This document shows, in pieces, positions 51,202-59,748 of a stretch of DNA of 64,000 nucleotides (positions are counted from its first letter, which is position 1; every line of letters starts with the position of its first letter). The notes under the pieces were generated by a model. It was given only the letters and a program-made list of their open reading frames with translations. It ran no database searches and was not told the DNA's origin. Source of the DNA: Arthrobacter sp. StoSoilB19 (GTDB taxonomy: Bacteria; Actinomycetota; Actinomycetes; Actinomycetales; Micrococcaceae); assembly GCF_019977275.1 (NCBI RefSeq), contig NZ_AP024650.1, positions 3,162,001-3,226,000 on the forward strand, given 5' to 3'. The position numbers were made by a program, and so were the translations under genes.

Positions 51202-52638
51202 ATGGCCATTTCCCTTGCTGCCCTGGTGGGCGTGTCCTCCCTGAAGCTGTCCAAGGCGGGCGTGGCGGAGACTACCTGGAACCAGGACATCAACTGGGTT
51301 GCCGTCACGGAGCTGGAGGATCCCCAGCGGTTCCTCAACGGCGGCGAGCTGGTCCTCACCACCGGCCTGCGGCTGCGTTCCGCCCCTGAGCAGCGCCGTT
51401 TTGTCCGCCAGGTGCAGCGCGCCGGCGCGGTGGGCATCGGTTTCGGCGTGGGCCTTTCGCATGAGGCGGTGCCGCCGGCCCTCCTGGCGGAGGCCAACCG
51501 CTGGGGCCTGCCCGTGGTGGAGGTGCCGTACGAGACTCCCTTCATTGCCATCACCAAGCTGGTGGCGGACGCCCAGTCGGCGGACCACTACGCCAAGCTG
51601 GAACGGCTGATCGCAGGGCACCAGGTGCTGGCGCGGGCGCTGCTGACCGGCGGCGGACTTTCCGAGCTGTTGAAGAACCTGGGGGGCATGCTGCGTACAG
51701 ACATCGCGCTCACGCAGTTCACCGCGCAGCTGTACAACAGCAGCACCGCCAGCCCGTCGGCGGAGACCTGGTCCAGCTATCCCGTCCCTACCGGGCGGCG
51801 CGATGCGTGCACGCTGTGGGTGCGCCAGCCGTTCGAGGACACAGGGATCATTGGCTACGCGCAGAACCTGATCAGCGTGGAGCTGAACAACATGGTCAAG
51901 CAGCGGCAGGCCCAGCGTGCCCTCTGCGGCCAGGTGCTGGAGGACGTGATCCACGGCGCGCTGGAGACCAGCGAGGCGCAGCGCCGCCTGGCCGGCGTGG
52001 GCGTGAACAGCACCCGCAAGAACGTGGTGCTGCTCGCTGTTTCGGCCGCCCATGGCAAGGCCCTGGGGAGCACCTCGGTGCCGCTGGAACTGGAAAAGGC
52101 CGTTGCCGCCGTCGTGGGCAAGGACCTGGTACTGGTGGTCAATGACGACGGCGGGACGGCGCCGGCGCTGGCACGGAAGCTCAGCGACCACCTCGCCGAA
52201 GCCGGGATCCACGCCACGATCGGCATCGGCGGGGCGTACACCAAGCCGAACGGCCTGCGCTGGAGCTACTTCGAGGCCCGGGACGCCGCCAGCCACGGCC
52301 TGCCCGTCAACGAACCCGAGCGGCTCAGCCTGACGTCGCTGCTGCTGGCCAGCGAGGATGTGCCGCTGGCGGATATGGCCCACGAATCACTGAACCCCCT
52401 GCGGTCCTTCGATGCCGCACACGGCTCTGAGCTGATGGCCACGCTGGAGAGCTACCTGAACAACAACGGCTCGGTGGCCGCGGTGGCGGAGGAGCTCACG
52501 CTGCACCGCAACACCGTCCGCTACCGGCTGGCCCAGATCACCGAACTGACGGGGTACGACCCCGCCGTCACCGCCGACCGGGTGCAGCTGTGGCTCGCCC
52601 TGGCCGTGGCCCGGTTGTCGGCCCGCCAGGGCAGGTAG
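51202..52638 (+). CDS. PucR-family transcriptional regulator
   Basis: 478 residues. An N-terminal PucR domain (about 9-120, VAVTELEDPQRFLNGGELVLTTGL), a GGDEF-like central domain (about 260-350) and the C-terminal helix-turn-helix YLNNNGSVAAVAEELTLHRNTVRYRLAQI. The family regulates purine and amine catabolism. The gene is divergent from the aldehyde dehydrogenase-gabT operon with 168 bp between, so it likely controls that operon in response to putrescine or GABA. Confidence 0.92.
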   Translation: MAISLAALVGVSSLKLSKAGVAETTWNQDINWVAVTELEDPQRFLNGGELVLTTGLRLRSAPEQRRFVRQVQRAGAVGIGFGVGLSHEAVPPALLAEANRWGLPVVEVPYETPFIAITKLVADAQSADHYAKLERLIAGHQVLARALLTGGGLSELLKNLGGMLRTDIALTQFTAQLYNSSTASPSAETWSSYPVPTGRRDACTLWVRQPFEDTGIIGYAQNLISVELNNMVKQRQAQRALCGQVLEDVIHGALETSEAQRRLAGVGVNSTRKNVVLLAVSAAHGKALGSTSVPLELEKAVAAVVGKDLVLVVNDDGGTAPALARKLSDHLAEAGIHATIGIGGAYTKPNGLRWSYFEARDAASHGLPVNEPERLSLTSLLLASEDVPLADMAHESLNPLRSFDAAHGSELMATLESYLNNNGSVAAVAEELTLHRNTVRYRLAQITELTGYDPAVTADRVQLWLALAVARLSARQGR

Positions 52639-52659
52639 GCAGGGAGGCGGAAAAGGGGG

Positions 52660-52680
52660 CCGGCAGCGCCCTGCTGCCGG
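52660..52680. terminator. Hairpin between pucR and the CHAD gene
   Basis: CCGGCAG (52660-52666) and CTGCCGG (52674-52680) form a 7-bp stem with loop CGCCCTG between the convergent regulator and CYTH-CHAD genes. Confidence 0.65.
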
Positions 52681-52681
52681 A

Positions 52682-54277
52682 TCAGATGACGCCGTGCCCC
52701 AACAGGTCGCGGGATTTCTTCCAGGCCTTCCGGAAGCCGGCCCGGGCTGCCAGCATCCGTTCTTCCTGCCGGCTGAGCAGGTGGGCATAGATGCCTGCGG
52801 CGGCCGCGTCGGTGTTGTCGGCGGCGACACCGGCAAGCAGGTCGCGGGCCACTGCGGCGTCCTGGAAGCTGCCCAGGATCTTTTGCTGCCGGCGGGCGGC
52901 CTTTGCCACCTTGCCCGCACGCTTGCCATGTACCAGCGCGGCTGATTCGGCCACGTGGCGCAGCCGCTTGGCGTCCTTGCGGACACGGTGGAGGGCAAGT
53001 TCCTGTTCCCTGCCGCGCCGTGCCCCCTTGGCAGCCTTGCGTGAGCGGCGCAGCCGTTTGGCGGCCTTGTCCACCGCCTTTGCCGCCGCCCGCCGGCCGG
53101 GCGTAACCGCTTCGGCCCGCACCGGTGGGTTGTCCCGGAAGTCCTCGAGCTTGTCCAGGAGCCGGAAGTAGCGCTCCGTTCCCAGGGCTTCGCGCAGGAG
53201 CCGGTACGCGTCGTCGTAATCGGCAACCGTGCGCTGTTCCAGGCCTGCCGTTGCTCCCGCAACACCGTCCCCGGGCGGCAGCCCGGCCAGCTCTCCGCGG
53301 AGCTGCTCCCGCAGGACTTCAGCGTCACGCGGCCGGCCCAGCAGCTGGCCCAGCCACTTCAGCTCGCTCCGCAGCTTGCGCACCGGCGACGCCCGGTACA
53401 GCCTCCCGTAGGCGCCCAGGACCGAGCGGATCCGGCGCGTTGCCGAGCGCATGGCATGGACCGCCTCCGGCTCCTCGCCCCGGACAGCGGCATCGGTGGC
53501 AAGGATCTGCTCAATCTGCGCCCCCACGTACACGGTGACGACGGCGGCTGCGGGGGCACGCTTTCCGGCCAGCAGCGCCGGGCTGCCTTCGTCGCCGGCG
53601 GGGCCGGCGGCGTCCCCGCCGCCGGGGGACCGCGTTCCGGCCGCCTTGCCCGGCCCCAGTGCGCGGGCCAGCTTGGAGGCGTGGCCTGCGGGGCGGGCGC
53701 CGGCAGCGGCAAGCAGTTCCTCCACCGGGCCAAAGAGGCCTGGGTCGCCGTGGACCAGTTCCAGTTCCCACTCGCGCCACTGCTGCCGGGTGGCTGCGCC
53801 CCCCTCCTGCAGCCGTTCGGCGGTGACCTGGTCGTCGGCGAGGTCGGCGAGGTGCACGCCGTCGTCACCGTACAGGGGGTAGGTGGTGCGCCGCGTGTGC
53901 AGTCGGACCACCGGCACCGGGACGGCACCCCGGAGGTAGGCATGCAGGTGGGTGAGCAGGGCGTCCGGGACCACGTCCGGGCGGCCCAGGGGTGCGTGCA
54001 GTTCCGTGCGTTGCTGCGGGCCTTCCCCGGCTGCGGCGGCGGCCTGGGGTGGCAGCTTCAGGTGCCACCCGGCGTCCTTCCCGCCCGTGCGCCGGCGGAG
54101 GGTGATGCGCCGGGCGGCGAGGGAATGCTTTGGCGTGTCGAAGTAGACCGCTTCAAGGAGATCGGTATGCGGCTTGCCCGTGCGGGCCACCCCTGCCGCC
54201 TGCTCCAATGCGGGCACTGCGGCGCCAGTGTCGACGTCGTATTTTTTCTCGATCTCGAGTCCCCGGGAAGCCTCCAC
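52682..54277 (-). CDS. CYTH-CHAD domain protein
   Basis: 531 residues. The N-terminal CYTH domain has the ExExK signature as EIEKK (8-12) plus the later RRITLRRRTGGKD and WELELV strands, a triphosphate tunnel fold. A Gly/Ala-rich linker follows, and the C-terminal CHAD domain (about 245-531) is helical and rich in lysine, arginine and histidine (VHAMRSATRRIRSVLGAY, HRVRKDAKRLRH). CHAD domains bind inorganic polyphosphate. The protein probably hydrolyses or docks onto polyphosphate or a triphosphate. GTG start at 54277. Divergent from the CynX gene. Confidence 0.93.
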   Translation of the reverse strand: MEASRGLEIEKKYDVDTGAAVPALEQAAGVARTGKPHTDLLEAVYFDTPKHSLAARRITLRRRTGGKDAGWHLKLPPQAAAAAGEGPQQRTELHAPLGRPDVVPDALLTHLHAYLRGAVPVPVVRLHTRRTTYPLYGDDGVHLADLADDQVTAERLQEGGAATRQQWREWELELVHGDPGLFGPVEELLAAAGARPAGHASKLARALGPGKAAGTRSPGGGDAAGPAGDEGSPALLAGKRAPAAAVVTVYVGAQIEQILATDAAVRGEEPEAVHAMRSATRRIRSVLGAYGRLYRASPVRKLRSELKWLGQLLGRPRDAEVLREQLRGELAGLPPGDGVAGATAGLEQRTVADYDDAYRLLREALGTERYFRLLDKLEDFRDNPPVRAEAVTPGRRAAAKAVDKAAKRLRRSRKAAKGARRGREQELALHRVRKDAKRLRHVAESAALVHGKRAGKVAKAARRQQKILGSFQDAAVARDLLAGVAADNTDAAAAGIYAHLLSRQEERMLAARAGFRKAWKKSRDLLGHGVI

Positions 54278-54413
54278 AGCCGTCCTTCCGCACCACCTGG
54301 TCCGCGCCAGGCCCTCCGACAGTCCGTTGGCAGTCTATTGCAGCGGCGCCGGACCGGGAGAGGTTGGCCACAAAAGCGCAAACATCAAACGTCTAACCTT
54401 TAGGATGGAGGGT

Positions 54414-55715
54414 ATGTCCGCCACTCCCCCCGCTTCCCCGCCCGCAAGCATCCAGGCGCCCACCGCAGCCCCCGCCGCGCCGGCACCCGGCATGGCGCCT
54501 GCCAAGCCACGCTCCGCCGTCGTGTTCGGTGTCATTGCGTTGGTGCTGATCGGGCTGAACCTCCGCGCGGGCATCACCGGGGCGTCAGCCCTGCTGCACG
54601 ACCTCCAGTCGGTACTGGGCTACGGGGCGTTGGTGGCGGCCATCATTCCGTCGATTCCCACACTCTGCTTCGCGGTGGCCGGCGCCGCGACGTCCTGGCT
54701 CAGCGGCAAGGTGGGTGTGGAGAAAGCCATCCTGCTGTCGCTGGCCCTGCTGGCCGGCGGCCTGTTGCTGCGCGGCATCCCCGCCACCGGCATGCTCGTG
54801 GCCGGCAGTGTGGTGGGCATGTCCGGACTGGCCATCTGCAACGTGGCCATGCCGTCCTTCATCCGCGAGCACTTCGCCTCCCGCACCTCGCTCATGACCG
54901 CCGTCTACACCGTGACCATGACCACCGGCGGCACCCTGACCTCCGTCCTGGTCGTACCCCTGGCCCAAGCCCTCGGATCCCCGTCCGCCGCGGTGGGCGC
55001 CGTCGGCATCGCTGCCGTGGCCGCCTTCCTGGGGTTCCTGCCCGTGGCACTGCACGCGCACCGCAACGCCGCCCCGGCCACGGGCCTGCGCGTGTCCCCC
55101 TGGCCGCTGTTGCGGACCCGCAAAGGTCAACTCCTCACCGCGATCTTCGCCCTTCAGGCCCTGCTCGCGTACGCCCTGCTCAGCTGGTTTCCCTACATGC
55201 TCACCACCATGGGCCTGAGCGCCTCGGACAGCGGACTGATGTTCGGGCTCATGCAGCTGGTCTCCGTTCCGGCGGGCATGGTGCTGATCGCCATCGGCTC
55301 CCGCCCGCGGATGCTGCGCCCGGCGTTCTACCTGGTGAGCATCACCATGGCCGTGGGAATCCTGGCGCTCCTGGTCCTCCCCGTGGGGCTGGCGGCCGTG
55401 CCCGCCGTCCTGCTGGGCTTTGGCCTGGGCATCTTCCCGCTGGTGATGGTCATGATCAGCCGCAGCGGCACCAGCACCGCCGAAACCACTGCACTGTCCA
55501 CGCTGGCCCAGTCGTCGGGTTACCTGCTGGCCACGGTGGGCCCGTTCGGCATGGGCCTGCTGCACAGCGCCACGGGCGGCTGGATCCTGCCGCTGGTGCT
55601 GCTGCTGGCACTGGCCCTGGTACAGATTGTGGTATCCCACCTGATTACCGGCCGCGCCATGACCGGAAAGCCCGCAGGGGCAGCTCCGGTCCGGGCTGCG
55701 GACGGAAGGAAGTAA
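54414..55715 (+). CDS. MFS transporter, CynX/NimT family
   Basis: 433 residues, 12 membrane helices after a 40-residue Pro/Ala-rich cytoplasmic start. LNLRAGITGASALLHDLQSVLGYG and the IPSIPTLCFAVAGAATSWLS block match the CynX/NimT branch (cyanate or nitroimidazole-linked transporters). There are start options at 54405 and 54414. It ends 4 bp before the GntR gene, with a GGAAGG ribosome site for that gene inside its end, so the two are co-transcribed. Confidence 0.88.
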   Translation: MSATPPASPPASIQAPTAAPAAPAPGMAPAKPRSAVVFGVIALVLIGLNLRAGITGASALLHDLQSVLGYGALVAAIIPSIPTLCFAVAGAATSWLSGKVGVEKAILLSLALLAGGLLLRGIPATGMLVAGSVVGMSGLAICNVAMPSFIREHFASRTSLMTAVYTVTMTTGGTLTSVLVVPLAQALGSPSAAVGAVGIAAVAAFLGFLPVALHAHRNAAPATGLRVSPWPLLRTRKGQLLTAIFALQALLAYALLSWFPYMLTTMGLSASDSGLMFGLMQLVSVPAGMVLIAIGSRPRMLRPAFYLVSITMAVGILALLVLPVGLAAVPAVLLGFGLGIFPLVMVMISRSGTSTAETTALSTLAQSSGYLLATVGPFGMGLLHSATGGWILPLVLLLALALVQIVVSHLITGRAMTGKPAGAAPVRAADGRK

Positions 55716-55719
55716 CGCC

Positions 55720-56400
55720 ATGTCCCTGAGCCCGTCAGTCCGGCCGCCGCTCGCCGCCGAAGTCACGGCCAAGCTGCGCGGGATGGTCCACTCCGGCGAG
55801 TGGGCCCTGAACCAGCGCATCCCGCCCGAACCGGAACTCATGGCCCGGCTCGGCGTCTCCCGCGGGACCCTCCGTGAAGCGGTCAAGGCCCTTGCCCACG
55901 GCGGCATGCTGGAGGTCCGGCGCGGGGACGGCACCTATGTGCGCGCCACAAGCGAGATGTCCGGCGCCGCGCAGCGGATGTACCAGGACCACACCGAGCA
56001 GCACATCCTTGAGGTGCGGCTGGGCCTGGACACCCAGGCGGCCCGGCTGGCCGCCCGCAATGCCACGGACGACGACGTCACGGCCCTGCGTGCCCTGCTC
56101 GCCAGCCGGGACCAGGCCTGGAACAACGGGGACGTCGACGCCTGGGCGGACGCCGACTGGCACTTCCACGAAGGCATCGCCCGGGCGTCCGGGAACCCGC
56201 TGCTGCACGAGCTCTACGCCAGCTTCGGAACCGCGTTCCACCAGGATCTCCTCAAGCAGCAGCGCCGGCCCGGCTTCAACGGGCTTCCGCGGGACGGCCA
56301 CGAGACGCTGCTCGCTGCGATCGAGCGGCGGGATGAAGACGCTGCCGTCGCCACGGTGAACCGGAACCTGAACTCCTGCGCGGAGTGGCTGGCCGAGTAG
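55720..56400 (+). CDS. FadR/GntR-type regulator
   Basis: 226 residues. A winged HTH of GntR type (PPEPELMARLGVSRGTLREAVKALAHGGMLEVRRGDGTYV) and a helical FCD sensor domain (about 90-220, DWHFHEGIARASGNPLL with the metal-binding histidines). FCD regulators respond to acids such as oxalate or gluconate. It is downstream of the CynX-type MFS in the same operon and may control that transporter. ATG at 55720 is 4 bp after the MFS stop. Confidence 0.92.
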   Translation: MSLSPSVRPPLAAEVTAKLRGMVHSGEWALNQRIPPEPELMARLGVSRGTLREAVKALAHGGMLEVRRGDGTYVRATSEMSGAAQRMYQDHTEQHILEVRLGLDTQAARLAARNATDDDVTALRALLASRDQAWNNGDVDAWADADWHFHEGIARASGNPLLHELYASFGTAFHQDLLKQQRRPGFNGLPRDGHETLLAAIERRDEDAAVATVNRNLNSCAEWLAE

Positions 56401-56546
56401 TCCCGGCGGCACACCCTGCGGGGAAGGGCCCGCTCCGGGGTTTCCGCACCCCCAAACCATCAGTAGGCTTACCATCTGACGAAGGTTGTTCTGCCCTGCG
56501 CCGCATCCCGTGGCGCAGGGCACCCTCCGGACGATGAGGAGTACCC

Positions 56547-57809
56547 ATGGCGCGATCAACACGCCTTAGTGATCAAGAGCTGGGCAACGAGCCCCTCCGG
56601 CAGGCGCAGGACGGCGCAGCGGCTGGCGATGGGGCACATACCGATGCCGGGCGGCCGGGCGGTGCAGCCCGCCAGGGTCAGCGCCCAGGCACCATCAGGA
56701 AAGCATCGGGCTCCAGGCCGCCGGGCGCGCTCTGGTCTGACGGCCTGGGCAGGGCAGGCACCCGCGCAGCCCAGGTTCTGCTGGTTGTGCTGGTAGTCGC
56801 CGTCTCCGTCTTCGCGCTGATGCAGATCAAGCTCCTGGTGATCCCCGCCCTGATCGCCCTGATCCTGGCAGCAGCGATCGGCCCGTTCGTGAACATGCTC
56901 CGCCGCCGCGGGATACCGGGTGGTCTGGCCACCGGCATGGCGTTCGTGGCGCTGCTGGTGATCCTGGCCGGTGTGTCCACCGTCATCTATTTCTCCGTCC
57001 GGAACCAGTGGGGCGAACTGGCGGCGCAGGCCTCCTCCGGCCTCGACGAGCTGGAGCAGTTCCTGCTGACGGGGCCCATCCCCATCGAGCGGGAACAGCT
57101 CAACCAGGCACGGGAGGCGGTGGTTCAGTTTGCCACCAGCAGCCAGGTCCGCTCCGGCGCGGTCACCGGGCTGTCCGTGGTGACCGAATTTATTGCCGGG
57201 GCCAGCCTCATGGTGGTCATCCTGTTCTTCTTCCTCAAGGACGGCGCCAAGATCTGGGACTTCTTCCTCCGCCCCTTCTCCGGCCAGCGTGAAGCCAAGC
57301 TGCGCCGGTCCGGACGCCGCACGCTCGAGGTTTTGGGCGGCTACGTCCGCGGCACAGCGATCGTGGCCCTGGTGGATACCGTGGCCATCGGTGCGGCGCT
57401 GCTGATCATGCAGGTACCGCTGGCCATTCCGCTGGCCATCATCGTCTTCATTACCGCCTTCATCCCGCTGGTGGGGGCAACGGTCGCAGGCATCCTGGCC
57501 GCCCTCGTGGCGCTTGTTGCCAACGGGCCGGTGGTGGCCCTCATTGTGGTGGCCGTCGTCGTCGCGGTCAACCAGCTGGAGGGCGACCTCCTGCAGCCGG
57601 TCGTCATGGGCAAGTCACTTCAGCTCCATGCCCTGGTGATCCTCATGGCATTGACTGCCGGCACCATCCTGGCCGGGATCGTGGGCGCGGTCCTGTCCGT
57701 GCCGCTGGCGGCGGTGGCCTGGGCCATCATCCAAGTGTGGACAGCCGAGGACCCGGACCTGAAGGACATGAACCCGGACCTGCCCCCGGCCAATACGCAA
57801 CCGGTCTAG
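56547..57809 (+). CDS. AI-2E family transporter
   Basis: 420 residues. A charged ~75-residue cytoplasmic leader precedes seven to eight helices of the AI-2E/PerM family, with the VVILFFFLKDGAKIWDFFLRPF block and FITAFIPLVGATVAGILAALVAL and the EGDLLQPVVMGKSLQLHALVILMAL block characteristic of the family. Despite the name, most members transport unknown solutes or act in ion homeostasis. GAGGAG lies 5 nt before the ATG. It is a single gene followed by a strong hairpin. Confidence 0.92.
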   Translation: MARSTRLSDQELGNEPLRQAQDGAAAGDGAHTDAGRPGGAARQGQRPGTIRKASGSRPPGALWSDGLGRAGTRAAQVLLVVLVVAVSVFALMQIKLLVIPALIALILAAAIGPFVNMLRRRGIPGGLATGMAFVALLVILAGVSTVIYFSVRNQWGELAAQASSGLDELEQFLLTGPIPIEREQLNQAREAVVQFATSSQVRSGAVTGLSVVTEFIAGASLMVVILFFFLKDGAKIWDFFLRPFSGQREAKLRRSGRRTLEVLGGYVRGTAIVALVDTVAIGAALLIMQVPLAIPLAIIVFITAFIPLVGATVAGILAALVALVANGPVVALIVVAVVVAVNQLEGDLLQPVVMGKSLQLHALVILMALTAGTILAGIVGAVLSVPLAAVAWAIIQVWTAEDPDLKDMNPDLPPANTQPV

Positions 57810-57841
57810 CGGACTCCGCCCCAAGCACCCCGGACACGGCA

Positions 57842-57869
57842 GCGGCCCGGCACTTACGTGCCGGGCCGC
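57842..57869. terminator. Terminator after the AI-2E gene
   Basis: GCGGCCCGGCAC (57842-57853) and GTGCCGGGCCGC (57858-57869) form a perfect 12-bp stem with loop TTAC between convergent genes. Confidence 0.88.
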
Positions 57870-57898
57870 CGTCGTCAGCTTCTTACTGCGTGTTCGCC

Positions 57899-58438
57899 CT
57901 ACTCGCCGCGGAGGCCTGCAAAGACGTTCTTGGGCCGCTGCATCTCGCCGTGCTTGGCGCCGAGGATGATCACCAGGGCTGCGAAGCCGGGGATGGCCCA
58001 CTGCAGGAGCTTGAGCTGCTGCTGGGCCGTCTTCAATTCGTCCGAGGCCGCGCCGTGCGGCTCCGTTGCGCCTTCGGCGCCTTCACCGGCAAGCTTTTCC
58101 ACCTTCTTGCCCAGGATGCCCGAGTACAGGGTCACCGCGGCGCCCACCACGGTGACCGCCGTCTTGATGACGGTGTCGCGGGCCACGCCCTCCTGCTTGG
58201 CGATGCGGCCCTTGTTCTCCCAGGCGATGGCGAGGTCCGCCACCAGGTGGGAGGCGAAAGCCGCCGTCTGGAACGGCGCCCACTTCATCCAGCCGGCACT
58301 GGAAAGCCGGGTGCGCTCGGCGGGGTCCTTGGCCTGGGCCGCCGCGCCGTTGAGTCCGATGGCGCCCATGAGTGATCCGCCAAACCATGCTGCCGCGGTC
58401 AGGTCGTGAACTGAACGGGCAATGAGGTTTCCTGCCAT
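57899..58438 (-). CDS. Small hypothetical membrane protein
   Basis: 179 residues, no named family recognised. Two or three hydrophobic segments are seen (LTAAAWFGGSLMGAIGL near the start, ASHLVADLAIAW, TVVGAAVTLYSGILG and LLQWAIPGFAALVIILGA near the end), with a charged loop between. The N-terminus MAGNLIARSVHDLTAAAWFGG is similar to uncharacterised actinobacterial proteins. AGGAA lies 8 nt before the ATG at 58438. It is divergent from the 96-residue gene over a 160-bp region containing a nested hairpin. Function unknown. Confidence 0.78.
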   Translation of the reverse strand: MAGNLIARSVHDLTAAAWFGGSLMGAIGLNGAAAQAKDPAERTRLSSAGWMKWAPFQTAAFASHLVADLAIAWENKGRIAKQEGVARDTVIKTAVTVVGAAVTLYSGILGKKVEKLAGEGAEGATEPHGAASDELKTAQQQLKLLQWAIPGFAALVIILGAKHGEMQRPKNVFAGLRGE

Positions 58439-58548
58439 GATGTGCGTTCCTAACGTTGTGAACTGGTTCCGGGTTTTGCCGCTGTGCAGCGGACTTCGCT
58501 TGCCTGTTCCATCGAGGTATGGTGCGCCCATGGTAAGCACACTTACTA

Positions 58549-58591
58549 ATATTACGAAACCCCGTCCCGGGCGGGGGCAACCGCGTAATAT
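58549..58591. promoter_or_regulatory. Nested hairpin upstream of the 96-residue gene
   Basis: ATATTACG (58549-58556) and CGTAATAT (58584-58591) enclose an inner CCCCG/CGGGG stem. Left of it GTAAG/CTTAC (58533-58546) forms another palindrome. The structure ends 7 bp before the start codon at 58599 and could block translation or bind a regulator. Confidence 0.5.
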
Positions 58592-58598
58592 CGTCGCC

Positions 58599-58889
58599 AT
58601 GGGAAAAACAGGAACATTGTTCGGCTGGGCCTTCGGGGACCCCGCCCGTGAAAGTGACGGCGGCTACGTGGACGGCCTGCAGCGCGAGGCGCTCAGGAAT
58701 GCGCGGGAAACCGCCAAAGCCAAGGGCGTGGAGGCGGTCACCGGGTCCGAGGTGTTCACCGTCCTCAGCGCGGACGATTCCCTGGTGGAACTGGACAACG
58801 CCCCGGGCCAGCTGGTGGTCCGCTGCACCGTGCACGTGGAGGGACCGGGCGCGGAGAAGCTGAGGGCCGAAGGGCCCATGAACGGCTGA
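58599..58889 (+). CDS. Small conserved protein of unknown function
   Basis: 96 residues, soluble, no family recognised. It begins MGKTGTLFGWAFGDPARESDGG and contains an acidic/hydrophobic middle (VEAVTGSEVFTVLSADDSLVEL) and a beta-strand end (QLVVRCTVHVEGPGAEKL). It lies 3 bp before the DUF1206 gene, so translational coupling with that gene supports its reality. The nested hairpin upstream covers its ribosome site area. Function unknown. Confidence 0.75.
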   Translation: MGKTGTLFGWAFGDPARESDGGYVDGLQREALRNARETAKAKGVEAVTGSEVFTVLSADDSLVELDNAPGQLVVRCTVHVEGPGAEKLRAEGPMNG

Positions 58890-58892
58890 ACC

Positions 58893-59720
58893 ATGTCCGA
58901 CGGCGATTCCACCCTCAGCCAGGCAGCAGACGCTGTCGAGGAGGCGTCCAACCACAAGGCCCTGGACGTCCTGGCCCGCACCGGATTTGCCGTCATGGCG
59001 GTGCTGCACATCATCGTTGGGGCCATCGCCGTTGCCATCGCCCTCGGCCATCCGGGCGATGCCGAACCCACCGGCGCCATCGCCCAGCTCGCGGACAACC
59101 CGTGGGGACCCGTGGTCATGTGGGGGTGCGTGGCGGCCTGCCTGGGCCTTGCCCTGTGGCAGGCCAGCGAAGCGACGTTGCGCGCCCGGAGCCTGGCCCG
59201 CAAGGAACGGCTGGCCAAGCTGGTCTCCTCGGGATTCCTGGCCATCGCATACGGCAGTGTGGGCCTTACGTTCGCCGGCTTCGCCCTGGGCCAGCGCAGC
59301 GACTCGGGAGACAACACCCGGGACTTCAGTGCCAGCCTGATGGCCAACCCTCTGGGGCCGTGGGTCCTGGTGGCGCTGGGGCTGACCATCCTGGGCATCG
59401 GCATCTACTTCATCGTCAAGGGAATCCGTCGCGGCTTCAAGGAGGAGCTGTTCCACTTCGACGGCACCCGGCGCGGCAGGCTTATCGACAGCCTGGGCGT
59501 CACCGGCCATGTGGCCAAAGGGATAGCGCTGGACCTCACGGGCCTGTTGTTCGTGATCGCCGCGGCCAAGCACCGGCCCGAGGAATCCACCGGCCTGGAC
59601 GGCAGCCTCAAGGCCCTGCAGCACCACCCGTTCGGGCCCACCCTCCTGGTGGCCATTGGCGCCGGCTTCATCGCTTACGGGATCTTCGCGCTGATCCGGG
59701 CCCGGTTCGGGCGCATGTAG
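58893..59720 (+). CDS. DUF1206 membrane protein
   Basis: 275 residues with six membrane helices in three repeated pairs, the DUF1206 layout: GFAVMAVLHIIVGAIAVAIALG, LAIAYGSVGLTFAGFALG and GHVAKGIALDLTGLLFVIAA are the three internal copies of the ARxGYxVxGllyliiGvlAl-like unit. The family is actinobacterial and of unknown role. It is 3 bp after the small protein gene and 28 bp before the catalase-like fusion gene. Confidence 0.92.
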   Translation: MSDGDSTLSQAADAVEEASNHKALDVLARTGFAVMAVLHIIVGAIAVAIALGHPGDAEPTGAIAQLADNPWGPVVMWGCVAACLGLALWQASEATLRARSLARKERLAKLVSSGFLAIAYGSVGLTFAGFALGQRSDSGDNTRDFSASLMANPLGPWVLVALGLTILGIGIYFIVKGIRRGFKEELFHFDGTRRGRLIDSLGVTGHVAKGIALDLTGLLFVIAAAKHRPEESTGLDGSLKALQHHPFGPTLLVAIGAGFIAYGIFALIRARFGRM

Positions 59721-59748
59721 TCCGCCGCTTTATGGGTAGGAAGGAAGT

